Shown: positions 6,701 to 13,634 of the stretch, piece by piece
Layout: the number at the start of each line of letters is the position of its first letter
How positions within the stretch are numbered: the stretch's first letter is position 1
Origin: Bacillota bacterium
GTDB lineage: Bacteria > Bacillota > Clostridia > Lachnospirales > Lachnospiraceae
Length of the DNA: 14,345 nt
Direction: 5' to 3'
Assembly: GCA_023399455.1 (NCBI GenBank)
Contig: JAEWPN010000152.1
Coordinates: 1-14,345 of the forward strand
The notes under the pieces: generated by a model
The model's input: only the letters and a program-made list of their open reading frames with translations
Database searches by the model: none
What the model was told of the DNA's origin: nothing
Position numbers and translations under genes: made by a program

Positions 6701-7798
6701 CAATAATTCGAATTGGAATATGTAGCTGTCGGTCAGGAAGTTTCGCGGGTCCATATAATAAGCGAGAATTCCGTCGGTTGGATAGGACCAGCTGCTATCG
6801 TAGCTTCCATTTTTCCATGCGATATTTGCAGTGGAAGAAATCAAGCTCTTAGTGTTCGTATTTTCTGCAGCAATCACACTGCTCCAATCCAGGCCGGTGT
6901 CCATCTTTACGAATATCCAGTTCGGATGCGCCGCTTTCAGTGCGGTGAGGGCAGATTGATAGGAGGAGGGGAACTTGCTGATTTCTTCGGAAACCGTAGT
7001 GGCAGAAGCGCTCTGTATGCTGAAGGATCTTAATTTTGAAGCGCGGGTAGTTACATATTTCGTCTCCCAGGAAAGCAAATCTTCATCGGAATAAGCCAGA
7101 TTCCCCCGTTCCACATATCCGCTGTAAGAGGTGCCGCCGTAAGTCAGGGATACCTGATACCATATATTTTTCTGACTGTCTTCGCCCACGCCGGTAATAG
7201 ATACGGATTGTCCGCTGTAAACGGTAACGGCCGTAGAAGAGCGGCTGTAAGGGCTTTGCTTAATATCGTAAGAGTCGCTGAGGTAGACGAGAGCGAGGAT
7301 TTCCTTGCCCTGAACCAGCGTATTTAACTCGGTCTTTGCATTTTCCAGATCAGACAGATAAACGGTGGCCTTCACCGCATTCACACTGACGGAAATGTGT
7401 GGAACATCCTTTGCAGGATCCAGCGCAGGGGATAAAGAATATAAAGCCTGATCCCAGGAAGGGATGAAGTCATAGGTTTCGTAGTCGGTATTATCATAAT
7501 CAGAACCGCTCGTCCACGTGACGGGAATATCTGTAGAAGCTTCCGCGGAATCCAGATAGACGGATAAGCTTTGAGGCAGCATGGTGGTTATGGCAGACAG
7601 CTCAGGTCTGTCGTCGAAGCTTAAGCTGGCAACATCGGAAGAAAGCTCCTTAAAGGAAGTGATAAGAGGCAGTATCCCGGCTGCAGGCGCATCTGTGGCA
7701 GCAGCTTCTGTTGCATAAACGGGCAATGAATTTCCCAATAGGGCAATCAATGTCATAATAAGAACAGAATGTTGAAGTTTTTTTCGCTTGAATTTCAT
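3785..7798 (-). CDS. Membrane-anchored multidomain cell-wall N-acetylglucosaminidase
   Basis: The 1337 residues begin with a signal peptide (basic start, hydrophobic 11-25, VYA cleavage near 29). Next come an Ig-like segment (about 50-150), a bacterial SH3 domain (about 160-235) and the catalytic domain (about 275-545). The catalytic domain has YMDPRNFLT and LASRVLQEQG; Glu423 is the probable catalytic acid, as in LytG/GH73-type enzymes that cut peptidoglycan glycan strands. After it lie a Big_2 Ig-like domain (about 560-645), two related 65-residue modules (about 650-783) and four cysteine-ribbon repeats (about 788-945; first CHVC at 816-819). The third ribbon has CSC instead of CxxC. A Ser/Thr-rich linker, another folded region (about 1020-1190), one membrane span (about 1214-1236) and a 100-residue acidic, partly lysine-rich tail complete it. 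The ATG follows GGGAG by 7 bases. It is monocistronic and divergent from the glycan operon. The anchor by membrane span with a long inner tail, rather than LPXTG, is notable. Confidence 0.85.
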   Translation of the reverse strand: MKFKRKKLQHSVLIMTLIALLGNSLPVYATEAAATDAPAAGILPLITSFKELSSDVASLSFDDRPELSAITTMLPQSLSVYLDSAEASTDIPVTWTSGSDYDNTDYETYDFIPSWDQALYSLSPALDPAKDVPHISVSVNAVKATVYLSDLENAKTELNTLVQGKEILALVYLSDSYDIKQSPYSRSSTAVTVYSGQSVSITGVGEDSQKNIWYQVSLTYGGTSYSGYVERGNLAYSDEDLLSWETKYVTTRASKLRSFSIQSASATTVSEEISKFPSSYQSALTALKAAHPNWIFVKMDTGLDWSSVIAAENTNTKSLISSTANIAWKNGSYDSSWSYPTDGILAYYMDPRNFLTDSYIFQFELLSYNATYHTQTAVQSMLNSSFMSGAIPDYGQSYAQVFTSIGQTLKVSPFHLASRVLQEQGTNGTSALISGTYSGYEGLYNYFNIGATGKGSTEVITNGLAKARSYGWTSRYLSLSGGSNIISKNYIQVGQDTLYLQKFNVTTTQTYNHQYMQNIAAPSSESSNVKKAYSNAGSIDNTFVFKIPVYDNMPGSACTKPTELKTVTLDKTSLTMAVDTTSGLNAFVDNIKVAASTVTFASANSSIASVDANGIVTALYPGTTTITATVSGGSTASCTVTVQKVDPAYTIPSLGSVTYSPTQTLNNITLPSGWSWDAPATVPVVTNSGYPATFTPTDTGKYNTINKVLALTVAKGTPAYTIPAGLQTVAGNTLASIALPGGFTWDAPATVLKEGTASYKASYNPDTANYNTVNGIDIPVIVGAVPATKCTNHTFGEWEHVTAATCTTSGTDSRSCHVCGYKETRTVPATGHLYTSAVTKQPTETDTGIRTYTCSVCGDTYTEVIDKLPSTHKHNYTATITKEATCTVKGVKTYTCSCGDTYTEDIPALGHSYTSKITKEATATETGIRTYTCVRCGDSYTEIIAKLPEVQNNPEGSSSGSATTSTGTGSESNTVTSPTDSNSSGDTSSLQGSSTGSSGKTTTSKGNGSSSKTEETSARATIDMKNNTVLYEESISSIRGQDVDIVLNMGNSISWTINGSNIVADEANGIDMGVTIGTGNIPSGLLDAVKGNDENNTVIELTLSHDGTFDFAPILTINTAKDNAGRIANLFYYNPDSSKLEFVDAVEVTQTGDISFTFTHASDYAVIISDSSMAELASIDGTVASGDDSADIEAISTNVESSQDAASGKINPRMVAVIVVIVLVCAAAGVTAFLLFRRKDDEDFEDEEDTSDTSGNGNATPDSLKIVSIQSASSDKISDEETYDENEEDAFIDDYREPEVNTKKTGKVISIKKLKDQTKKDDTKQTGFDDDEFDGFE

Positions 7799-7855
7799 TT
7801 TCTTTCTCCCTGCGGCTTTGATAATTTCGTATAAACAGCCTATTCTGATAAATAT

Positions 7856-7884
7856 ACTATATTATACCAAAATCATTATGTCAA
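7856..7884 (-). promoter_or_regulatory. Strong sigma-A promoter of the glucosaminidase gene
   Basis: On the minus strand a perfect TTGACA (7884-7879) lies 17 bases from TATAGT (7861-7856). A TATAAT also occurs at 12-base spacing, too close to be the partner. The untranslated leader is about 50 bases, with GGGAG before the start at 7798. Confidence 0.75.
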
Positions 7885-7989
7885 CCGAAATAAGACGAAA
7901 ATCCATGAATTTACGCGAAAAAAGGAAGAAATAGAGAGTGACATAAATAAAATGGAAGTGCAAGATTTTCATGTAAGCAGATTAATATT

Positions 7990-8029
7990 TTTAATAATAT
8001 TTGAAAAAAAGATATAATAATGGTAAAGT
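7990..8029 (+). promoter_or_regulatory. Candidate sigma-A promoter(s) for the glycan operon
   Basis: A perfect TATAAT at 8013-8018 has only a weak -35 (TTTAAT, 7990-7995) at 17 bases. Overlapping it, TTGAAA (8001-8006) is 17 bases from TAAAGT (8024-8029). Either would give a 25-45 base leader before the ATG at 8064. The area is AT-rich, so the exact element is uncertain. Confidence 0.45.
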
Positions 8030-8063
8030 ATTATATTATGACTTTATAAAGAGGTTTCTTTTT

Positions 8064-9572
8064 ATGAGTGCGAAGAGAATCAAGTTTTTGAATACACATG
8101 TTGACAACTTAACGATGGAAGAGGCGGTAAGAGAAGCTAAAAGGCTTATTATTGAAGGTAAGAACAGTTATGTTGTCACGCCGAATGTGGATCATATTGT
8201 AAAAATAGAACATGACGGGCTGTTCCGGGATATATATGAAAAGGCTGATTTGGTGTTGACGGACGGAAAGCCTCTTATTTGGATGTCCAGATGGATGGGG
8301 GCACCGATTAAGGAGAAGATTTCCGGCTCCGATTATTTTCCAGAGGTATGCAGGATGGCGGCGAAGGAAGGCTTTTCGATTTTCCTGTTAGGGGCTGCCG
8401 AAGGAGTTGCCAAGAAAGCTGCCGTCAATCTAATGAAAAAATATAAAAATCTTAAGATTGCCGGAGTTTATTCTCCAAGCTACGCGTTTGAGAACGACGT
8501 GGAGGAGATTGCTTATATTATAAAGAAAATCAACACTGCGAAGCCGGATATCCTTTGTATCGGTTTGGGAACGCCCAAGCAGGAGAAGTTCTATCACCGC
8601 TACAAGGATCAGCTGAAGGTGCCGCTCACCCTGCATATAGGAGCCACTATCGACTTTGAGGCCGGAGTGGTAAAGCGTGCCCCCAAATGGATCAGTTATA
8701 TGGGATTGGAATGGCTTTACAGACTATTAAAGGAGCCGAGAAGATTATATAAGCGTTATTTATTGGAGGATGTGGAAATCTTTCCCATATTCTTAAAATA
8801 CAGAAAATATGGCAGTGGAAGCAAGGTAAGTGCGGTCCAGCCGGAAACCTGCAGCATATTGGGTGTGGACATCGCGGTGACCAATATGCGGTCTGTAATC
8901 GGCTATCTGACCAAGAATCTGGAGCGCCTGCGTGGAGAGTATGTGTGTGTATCCAATGTGCATACTACGGTCATGGCATATAACGACGAAGCCTATTGCC
9001 GGATACAGAACGAGGCTGCGCTGGCGATTCCTGACGGTAAGCCGTTGTCCCTCATTTGCAGATTGCGGGGGTATAAGGATGCCAAACGTGTGGCAGGTCC
9101 CGATTTAATGCCCGAGATATTGAAGCTGTCGGAGGAAAAAGGATACCGTCATTATTTTTATGGAAGTACAGAGGAGACGCTGAGCGCTTTAGAAGCTAAT
9201 CTTAAGGAGCGTTATCCCAGACTGAATATTGTGGGTATAAATTCGCCGCCCTTTCGAAAGCTTACACCGGAGGAGGATGCTGAAATTATGCAGGAAATAA
9301 GCAGGGCAAGGCCCGATTTCCTTTGGGTAGGACTGGGAGCGCCCAAGCAGGAGCGCTGGATGTATGAGCACAAAGGAAAGGTTGATGCGGTTATGCTGGG
9401 GGTAGGTGCGGCGTTCGATTTTCATGCTGGAACGGCGAAACGTGCGCCGAAATGGATTCAGGAATTCTATTTGGAATGGTTGTACCGCCTGATTCAAGAC
9501 CCGAAACGCTTATTGAAGAGATATGTTCGTTCCAACATACAGTTTATATGGCTCATACTTACGGGGCGCTGA
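8064..9572 (+). CDS. Tandem fusion of two WecG/TagA/CpsF (GT26) glycosyltransferases
   Basis: The frame is open from a TTG at 8001, but that codon lies in the promoter. The ATG at 8064 has AAAGAGG 9 bases upstream, giving 502 residues. Residues about 1-240 form one complete GT26 domain: VVTPNVDH with Thr39, TDGKP with Asp67, GLGTPKQEKF, then KRAPKWISYMGLEWLYRLLK. Residues about 265-502 form a second: VSNVH at 296-300, PDGKP with Asp324, GLGAPKQERW and KRAPKWIQEFYLEWLYRLIQ. The family transfers N-acetylmannosamine-type sugars from UDP to undecaprenyl-diphosphate-linked acceptors at the inner membrane face, and the basic C-terminal segments help membrane binding. Thr39 and Asp67 align with the reported active-site pair of Thermoanaerobacter TagA. 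In the second half the Thr position reads Val296, while the Asp is kept. The halves may act in sequence, or the second may differ in substrate or activity. It is first in the operon. Confidence 0.9.
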   Translation: MSAKRIKFLNTHVDNLTMEEAVREAKRLIIEGKNSYVVTPNVDHIVKIEHDGLFRDIYEKADLVLTDGKPLIWMSRWMGAPIKEKISGSDYFPEVCRMAAKEGFSIFLLGAAEGVAKKAAVNLMKKYKNLKIAGVYSPSYAFENDVEEIAYIIKKINTAKPDILCIGLGTPKQEKFYHRYKDQLKVPLTLHIGATIDFEAGVVKRAPKWISYMGLEWLYRLLKEPRRLYKRYLLEDVEIFPIFLKYRKYGSGSKVSAVQPETCSILGVDIAVTNMRSVIGYLTKNLERLRGEYVCVSNVHTTVMAYNDEAYCRIQNEAALAIPDGKPLSLICRLRGYKDAKRVAGPDLMPEILKLSEEKGYRHYFYGSTEETLSALEANLKERYPRLNIVGINSPPFRKLTPEEDAEIMQEISRARPDFLWVGLGAPKQERWMYEHKGKVDAVMLGVGAAFDFHAGTAKRAPKWIQEFYLEWLYRLIQDPKRLLKRYVRSNIQFIWLILTGR

Positions 9573-9610
9573 CCGACTAGGCAGACAAAAGGAATCGCGG
9601 GAGAGGAACT

Positions 9611-10606
9611 ATGAAACGATTGGATGAGAATAAAATTTATTTGATTACCGGTGGCGCAGGCTTCATCGGTTTTCATTTGTCAGAAAGTCTGCTTAAGAAA
9701 GGTGCGAGGGTCATTGGTCTCGACAACATGAACGACTACTATGAAGTTTCGTTAAAGGAAGCGCGCCTTGCTATTTTGGAAGAATATGAGCATTATATGT
9801 TTTGTAAGTGCGATTTGGCGGATAAGGAGGGGCTGTTTTCCGTATTCGACAAGGAGAAGCCGGATATTGTTGTCAATCTAGCCGCACAGGCAGGGGTCAG
9901 ATACAGCATTGACAATCCGGACGTATACATTCAGTCTAACATCGTGGGATTTTTCCACATACTGGAGGCCTGCCGTAATTATCCGGTGGATCATCTTGTC
10001 TTCGCTTCCTCCAGTTCCGTATACGGAGGAAATGAGAAGATCCCCTTTTGTACGGAAGATAAGGCGGACCATCCGTTGAGCCTTTATGCGGCCACGAAGA
10101 AATCCAATGAATTGATGGCATATTCTTACAGCAAACTGTATAAGATTCCGGTTACCGGGCTTAGATTCTTCACAGTATACGGCCCTTACGGGAGGCCGGA
10201 TATGGCGTGCTACAAGTTCGCGTTAAAAATCATGAAGGACGAGCCCATACAGATTTATAACGACGGCGATATGTATCGTGATTTCACTTATATTGACGAC
10301 ATTGTAGAGGGAGTGGAAAATATCCTCTGCAACCCCCAGAGCGAGGATGAGCAGGGGGCCTTATATAAGATTTACAATATAGGCAATAATAAGCCGGAGA
10401 AACTGATGGACTTTATTTCAGCCCTGGAAAGATGCCTCGGTAAGGAAGCTCAAAAGGAGTTTCTGCCTATGCAGCTGGGAGATGTATACCGGACGTATGC
10501 GGATGTCTCCCAGTTGGAGAAGGATTTCGGCTTTAAGCCGGATACCTCTATGGAAGAGGGGATCAAGAAATTTACGGATTGGTTTAAGGAGTATTATGAA
10601 TATTAA
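9611..10606 (+). CDS. UDP-glucuronate 4-epimerase (NAD-dependent sugar epimerase)
   Basis: This is a short-chain dehydrogenase-fold enzyme of 331 residues. The NAD-binding GGAGFIG is at 14-20, SSSSVYG precedes the active site, and Tyr159 and Lys163 form the YxxxK pair in YAATKKSNE. LRFFTVYGPYGRPDMA and RDFTYIDDI are the close signature of UDP-glucuronate 4-epimerases rather than general GalE. The reaction interconverts UDP-glucuronate and UDP-galacturonate in the cytoplasm. GGGAGAGG gives a good ribosome site before the ATG. It lies 38 bases after the GT26 fusion gene and overlaps the next gene by 11 bases, so it is within the operon. No UDP-glucose dehydrogenase is present to make its substrate; it must be elsewhere. 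UDP-glucose or UDP-GlcNAc epimerase activity cannot be ruled out by eye. Confidence 0.88.
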   Translation: MKRLDENKIYLITGGAGFIGFHLSESLLKKGARVIGLDNMNDYYEVSLKEARLAILEEYEHYMFCKCDLADKEGLFSVFDKEKPDIVVNLAAQAGVRYSIDNPDVYIQSNIVGFFHILEACRNYPVDHLVFASSSSVYGGNEKIPFCTEDKADHPLSLYAATKKSNELMAYSYSKLYKIPVTGLRFFTVYGPYGRPDMACYKFALKIMKDEPIQIYNDGDMYRDFTYIDDIVEGVENILCNPQSEDEQGALYKIYNIGNNKPEKLMDFISALERCLGKEAQKEFLPMQLGDVYRTYADVSQLEKDFGFKPDTSMEEGIKKFTDWFKEYYEY

Positions 10607-11045
10607 GAAGTTATTTGACGAAGTACTGCATTTTGGTATGATAGGAGTTATCAACACGCTGCTGGGATTTTTCCTTATCATGGTTTTTTATAACATTCTG
10701 CATCTGAATTATTGGGTGGCCAGCGCCACCTCTTATGTGATCGGAAGTATTTTTTCCTATTTTGCCAATAAGAAGCTTACCTTTAAGGTTCAGGAGAGCA
10801 GCAGGGCTTATGTGATTAAATTTGCCCTCAATATTGTAGTATGTTACTTTCTTGCCTATGGCATTGCCAGACCGTTAGTGCGAAGTGTGCTGAGTGAGTA
10901 TTCCCAGACAATTGTAGAAAATGTGGCCATAGTAATGGGAACGGGGATCTTTATTGTTCTTAATTTTATAGGACAAAAGTTTTTTGTTTTCAATAATAAG
11001 GATAAAAATATCGATGGTTCACAGGATGGAATGGAAAGCAAATGA
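10596..11045 (+). CDS. GtrA-like small four-span membrane protein
   Basis: A longer frame exists upstream, but it lies inside the epimerase gene. AAGGAG and the ATG at 10596 give a 149-residue protein, the normal GtrA size. Four membrane spans are visible near 13-33, 38-60, 71-94 and 104-131. FANKKLTFK after the second span and NFIGQKFFVF at the end of the fourth are typical of the family. GtrA proteins are thought to help carry undecaprenyl-phosphate-linked sugars across the membrane during decoration of O-antigen, teichoic acid or other glycans. It overlaps both neighbours (11 bases before, ATGA after), which suggests translational coupling. No GtrB-type dolichyl-phosphate-sugar synthase gene is in the window. 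Confidence 0.87.
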   Translation: MNIKKLFDEVLHFGMIGVINTLLGFFLIMVFYNILHLNYWVASATSYVIGSIFSYFANKKLTFKVQESSRAYVIKFALNIVVCYFLAYGIARPLVRSVLSEYSQTIVENVAIVMGTGIFIVLNFIGQKFFVFNNKDKNIDGSQDGMESK

Positions 11046-12277
11046 AAAAAGTAAAGTATCTGATACTGGGAGCAGGACCGGCGGGGCTGGCATTTGCAAA
11101 CCGGTTGAAACAAATGGGTGAGGAATCCTTTCTTGTCCTGGAAAAAGAAGAAGAGGCGGGCGGCTTATGCCGCAGCATGCAGGTGGACGGTTCTCCGCTG
11201 GACATAGGCGGCGGGCATTTTCTGGATGTGAGAAGGCCTAAGGTGGTAGAATTCTTATTCGGCTTTATGCCGAAGGAGGAGTGGGATACGTATGAGCGTG
11301 ACTCGAAAATCTCCTTTGACGGAGGCTTTATTCATCATCCCTTCGAAGCCAATATATGGGAGATGAAACCGGAGAAGCAGAAGGAATATTTGGATTCTAT
11401 CGCGGACGCGGGCTGCAATAAGGGTGAAGCGATGCCGGAAGAGTTCGTGGATTGGATTTACTGGAAGCTGGGGCGAAAGATCGCAGAGGATTACATGCTT
11501 CCCTACAACGAGAAAATGTTCGGCAGCAATTTAAATACGTTGGGAACTTATTGGCTGGAGAAGCTGCCGGGAGTTTCTTATGAGGAGACGAAGCGTAGCT
11601 GTGAAGAGAAAAGGGCGTACGGCAAGCAGCCAGGACATGCCCGATTTTATTATCCGAAAAGATACGGTTATGGAGAACTTTGGCTCAGAATGCAGGAGGA
11701 GGTTAAGGATAAAATCGTGCTTGGCGCGGCTGTAAACAGGCTTAGCCTGACGGAAAAGACAGTAGCCTGCATGGATGGGAGCAGCTACGTCGGAGAAAAT
11801 ATTATAACTACCATACCGTGGATGGAATTTGCACATATAGAAGGAATGTCCGAGGAGATGAAAGCGGACATCGGAAAGTTAAAATATAGCTCTACACAGA
11901 TTGAATACAACCCGGAGCGTCTGGATACTCAGGCACATTGGATTTATTACCCTCAGAGGGAGATTTCCTATCACAGAATATTGGTACGGCATAATTTCTG
12001 CCCGGACTCCAAAGGATATTGGACGGAGACAAACAAGGACAGAATCCTGCCGGGGGACGGAAGCTTCCGGTACATGAATGAATATGCTTATCCGCTAAAT
12101 ACGGTTGATAAGCCGGGGATTATGGAGCGGCTGTTAGCCTATGCAAAAAAGGAGAGGGTTTATGGCCTTGGCAGATGGGGAGAGCATGAGCATTACAACT
12201 CCGACGCTGTGGTGGAGCTTTCCATGAAGCTGGCTGAAGAGCTTTCAGAAAGGAATGGCAATTCATATGAACCGTGA
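11042..12277 (+). CDS. UDP-galactopyranose-mutase-like FAD flavoprotein
   Basis: The protein has 411 residues. The N-terminus has the FAD-binding LGAGPAG (9-15) and an acidic residue closing the second strand (LEKEEEAGGLCRS), followed by DIGGGHF. The end, GLGRWGEHEHYNSDA, matches the C-terminal FAD-contacting pattern of UDP-galactopyranose-mutase-like and protoporphyrinogen-oxidase-like proteins found in polysaccharide loci. True mutases convert the pyranose ring of a UDP-sugar to the furanose with reduced flavin. This protein is related to that group but I cannot confirm the substrate-binding arginines, so a mutase or a different oxidoreductase on a nucleotide- or lipid-linked sugar is possible. 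It starts at the ATGA overlap with the GtrA gene and overlaps the next start, so it is co-translated with both. Its place behind a UDP-uronate epimerase hints at a modified hexose or uronic acid. Confidence 0.75.
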   Translation: MKKVKYLILGAGPAGLAFANRLKQMGEESFLVLEKEEEAGGLCRSMQVDGSPLDIGGGHFLDVRRPKVVEFLFGFMPKEEWDTYERDSKISFDGGFIHHPFEANIWEMKPEKQKEYLDSIADAGCNKGEAMPEEFVDWIYWKLGRKIAEDYMLPYNEKMFGSNLNTLGTYWLEKLPGVSYEETKRSCEEKRAYGKQPGHARFYYPKRYGYGELWLRMQEEVKDKIVLGAAVNRLSLTEKTVACMDGSSYVGENIITTIPWMEFAHIEGMSEEMKADIGKLKYSSTQIEYNPERLDTQAHWIYYPQREISYHRILVRHNFCPDSKGYWTETNKDRILPGDGSFRYMNEYAYPLNTVDKPGIMERLLAYAKKERVYGLGRWGEHEHYNSDAVVELSMKLAEELSERNGNSYEP

Positions 12278-13634
12278 TGCTTTTGATATAAAGAACGAAA
12301 ATTTTAGGAGAATCATTTTTTATTTCTTAATTGCAGTTTCTTTTTTGATGATTTTCATTTACAATGCGTTTACTCCGGCAATGACCGACGATTTGTCCTA
12401 TGGGAAAATCGTTGCGGGTGCCGACTCCTTTCTTGACTTGATCAGACAGGAGATGCAGCAATATGCCACATGGACGGGAAGAAGTGTCAACCATATGATA
12501 CTCCGTACCTTCTTAACGGGAGATAAATGGATTTTTAATATCTTCAACAGTATGGCGTTCGTGGCACTTACGCTTTTTATGTATTACAACATCGAATTCA
12601 AGAAAAAGTACGACGTTTTCGTATATCTTCTTATCAACCTTTTCCTCTGGACCTTTTCTGTGTCTTTTGCCCAGACGGTATTGTGGGAAACGGGAGCATG
12701 TAATTATTTATGGGGGAGCACGATTATCCTGGGGTATATTTCGGCGTTTCGATATTGCCTGAAGAAGGATTACAGAGATTCTCAGCAGACGGCGCCTGCA
12801 ATTGGCTTACTCCTGATGGGAATCGTGGCCGGCTGGTGTAATGAGAATACTTCCGGCGGCTGTATTCTGCTGACACTCATATGGATCGGCTTTTATTTCT
12901 GGGAGAAGAAAAAGGTGCGTCTCTGGATGCTGAGCGGAGTGGCGGGAAATATGATCGGTTTCCTCTTCATGATACTGGCACCGGGAAATGCTAACAGGCA
13001 GCAGTATATGGAGGAAGAACATACGGGGCTTCTGGCGATCGCTTCCAGATGGCTGAAATGCAACTTGGCGATTCGAAATCACTTTTTTATTCTTCTGGCG
13101 ATCTGCATTGTAGTGTTTGTTCTTGTCAGACTGCAGCAGAACCAGTGGAGGCGCAGTAAGAACATGCTCATTTTTTTCTTTGTTTTTATAGCTACCTGCT
13201 ACGCGCTTGTACTAACTCCTGAACCGGTGGCAAGAGCTTATTTCGGAGCCGGAATTTTCCTCATGATCAGTTGTATTCAGGGAATTGTGGATGTGTCGGA
13301 CAAGGATTTGTATCTGAAGGCGCTGAAAATCGGAATAACTGCTATCTTTACCCTTTCCTTCCTCTTTACGTATATGGACAGCGGGGCGAATCTGGTGAGG
13401 ATCTATAGGGAGAGCGAGGAGAGATTTGCTTATATCGAAGAGCAGAAGGCGGCAGGCAATATGGACATTACAGTACCGCTGCTGCGCCCGGCCTTCGAGA
13501 CGAAGTACAGTGACGCTTACAATTCCGAGCTCAGTGAAGACAGCGGTTACTGGATAAATGTCGCATATGCTACTTATTATGAAGTAAATAGTATCTTAGC
13601 AGTTCCCAGAGAAGACTGGGAACAATTAAAATAA
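12267..13634 (+). CDS. DUF6056-like polytopic membrane protein, probable GT-C-type glycosyltransferase
   Basis: Two starts are possible. The ATG at 12255 touches the ribosome site GAAAGGA, while the ATG at 12267 is 12 bases from it and is preferred, giving 455 residues. About ten hydrophobic spans are visible. Just after the first (16-34) comes TDDLSYG with Asp41-Asp42, then WTGR at 69-72, and later LAPGNANR. This is the pattern I associate with DUF6056 membrane proteins. An acidic pair in the first outer loop is also how GT-C enzymes, which use lipid-phosphate sugars outside the membrane, carry their catalytic residues. Function as an extracytoplasmic glycosyltransferase partnered with the GtrA-like protein is inferred. 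It overlaps the preceding gene by 11 bases and ends the operon, overlapping the opposite gene by 9 bases. Confidence 0.7.
   Translation: MNRDAFDIKNENFRRIIFYFLIAVSFLMIFIYNAFTPAMTDDLSYGKIVAGADSFLDLIRQEMQQYATWTGRSVNHMILRTFLTGDKWIFNIFNSMAFVALTLFMYYNIEFKKKYDVFVYLLINLFLWTFSVSFAQTVLWETGACNYLWGSTIILGYISAFRYCLKKDYRDSQQTAPAIGLLLMGIVAGWCNENTSGGCILLTLIWIGFYFWEKKKVRLWMLSGVAGNMIGFLFMILAPGNANRQQYMEEEHTGLLAIASRWLKCNLAIRNHFFILLAICIVVFVLVRLQQNQWRRSKNMLIFFFVFIATCYALVLTPEPVARAYFGAGIFLMISCIQGIVDVSDKDLYLKALKIGITAIFTLSFLFTYMDSGANLVRIYRESEERFAYIEEQKAAGNMDITVPLLRPAFETKYSDAYNSELSEDSGYWINVAYATYYEVNSILAVPREDWEQLK
13602..13623. terminator. Small hairpin at the convergent junction, weak terminator candidate
   Basis: GTTCCCAG and CTGGGAAC form an 8-bp perfect stem with a six-base loop, in the last codons of the DUF6056-like gene and just past the stop of the opposing gene. 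An AT-rich tract follows on the plus side, but there is no proper T run. No other terminator is seen at this convergent end. Confidence 0.3.

Noticed and set aside
8001..8063. TTG at 8001 as the start of the GT26 fusion
   Set aside because: The 21 extra residues have no family match and are encoded by the AT-rich promoter region. The ATG at 8064 has a proper ribosome site.
10482..10595. A 38-residue N-terminal extension of the GtrA-like protein
   Set aside because: It lies inside the epimerase gene in another frame. AAGGAG and ATG at 10596 give the normal family length.
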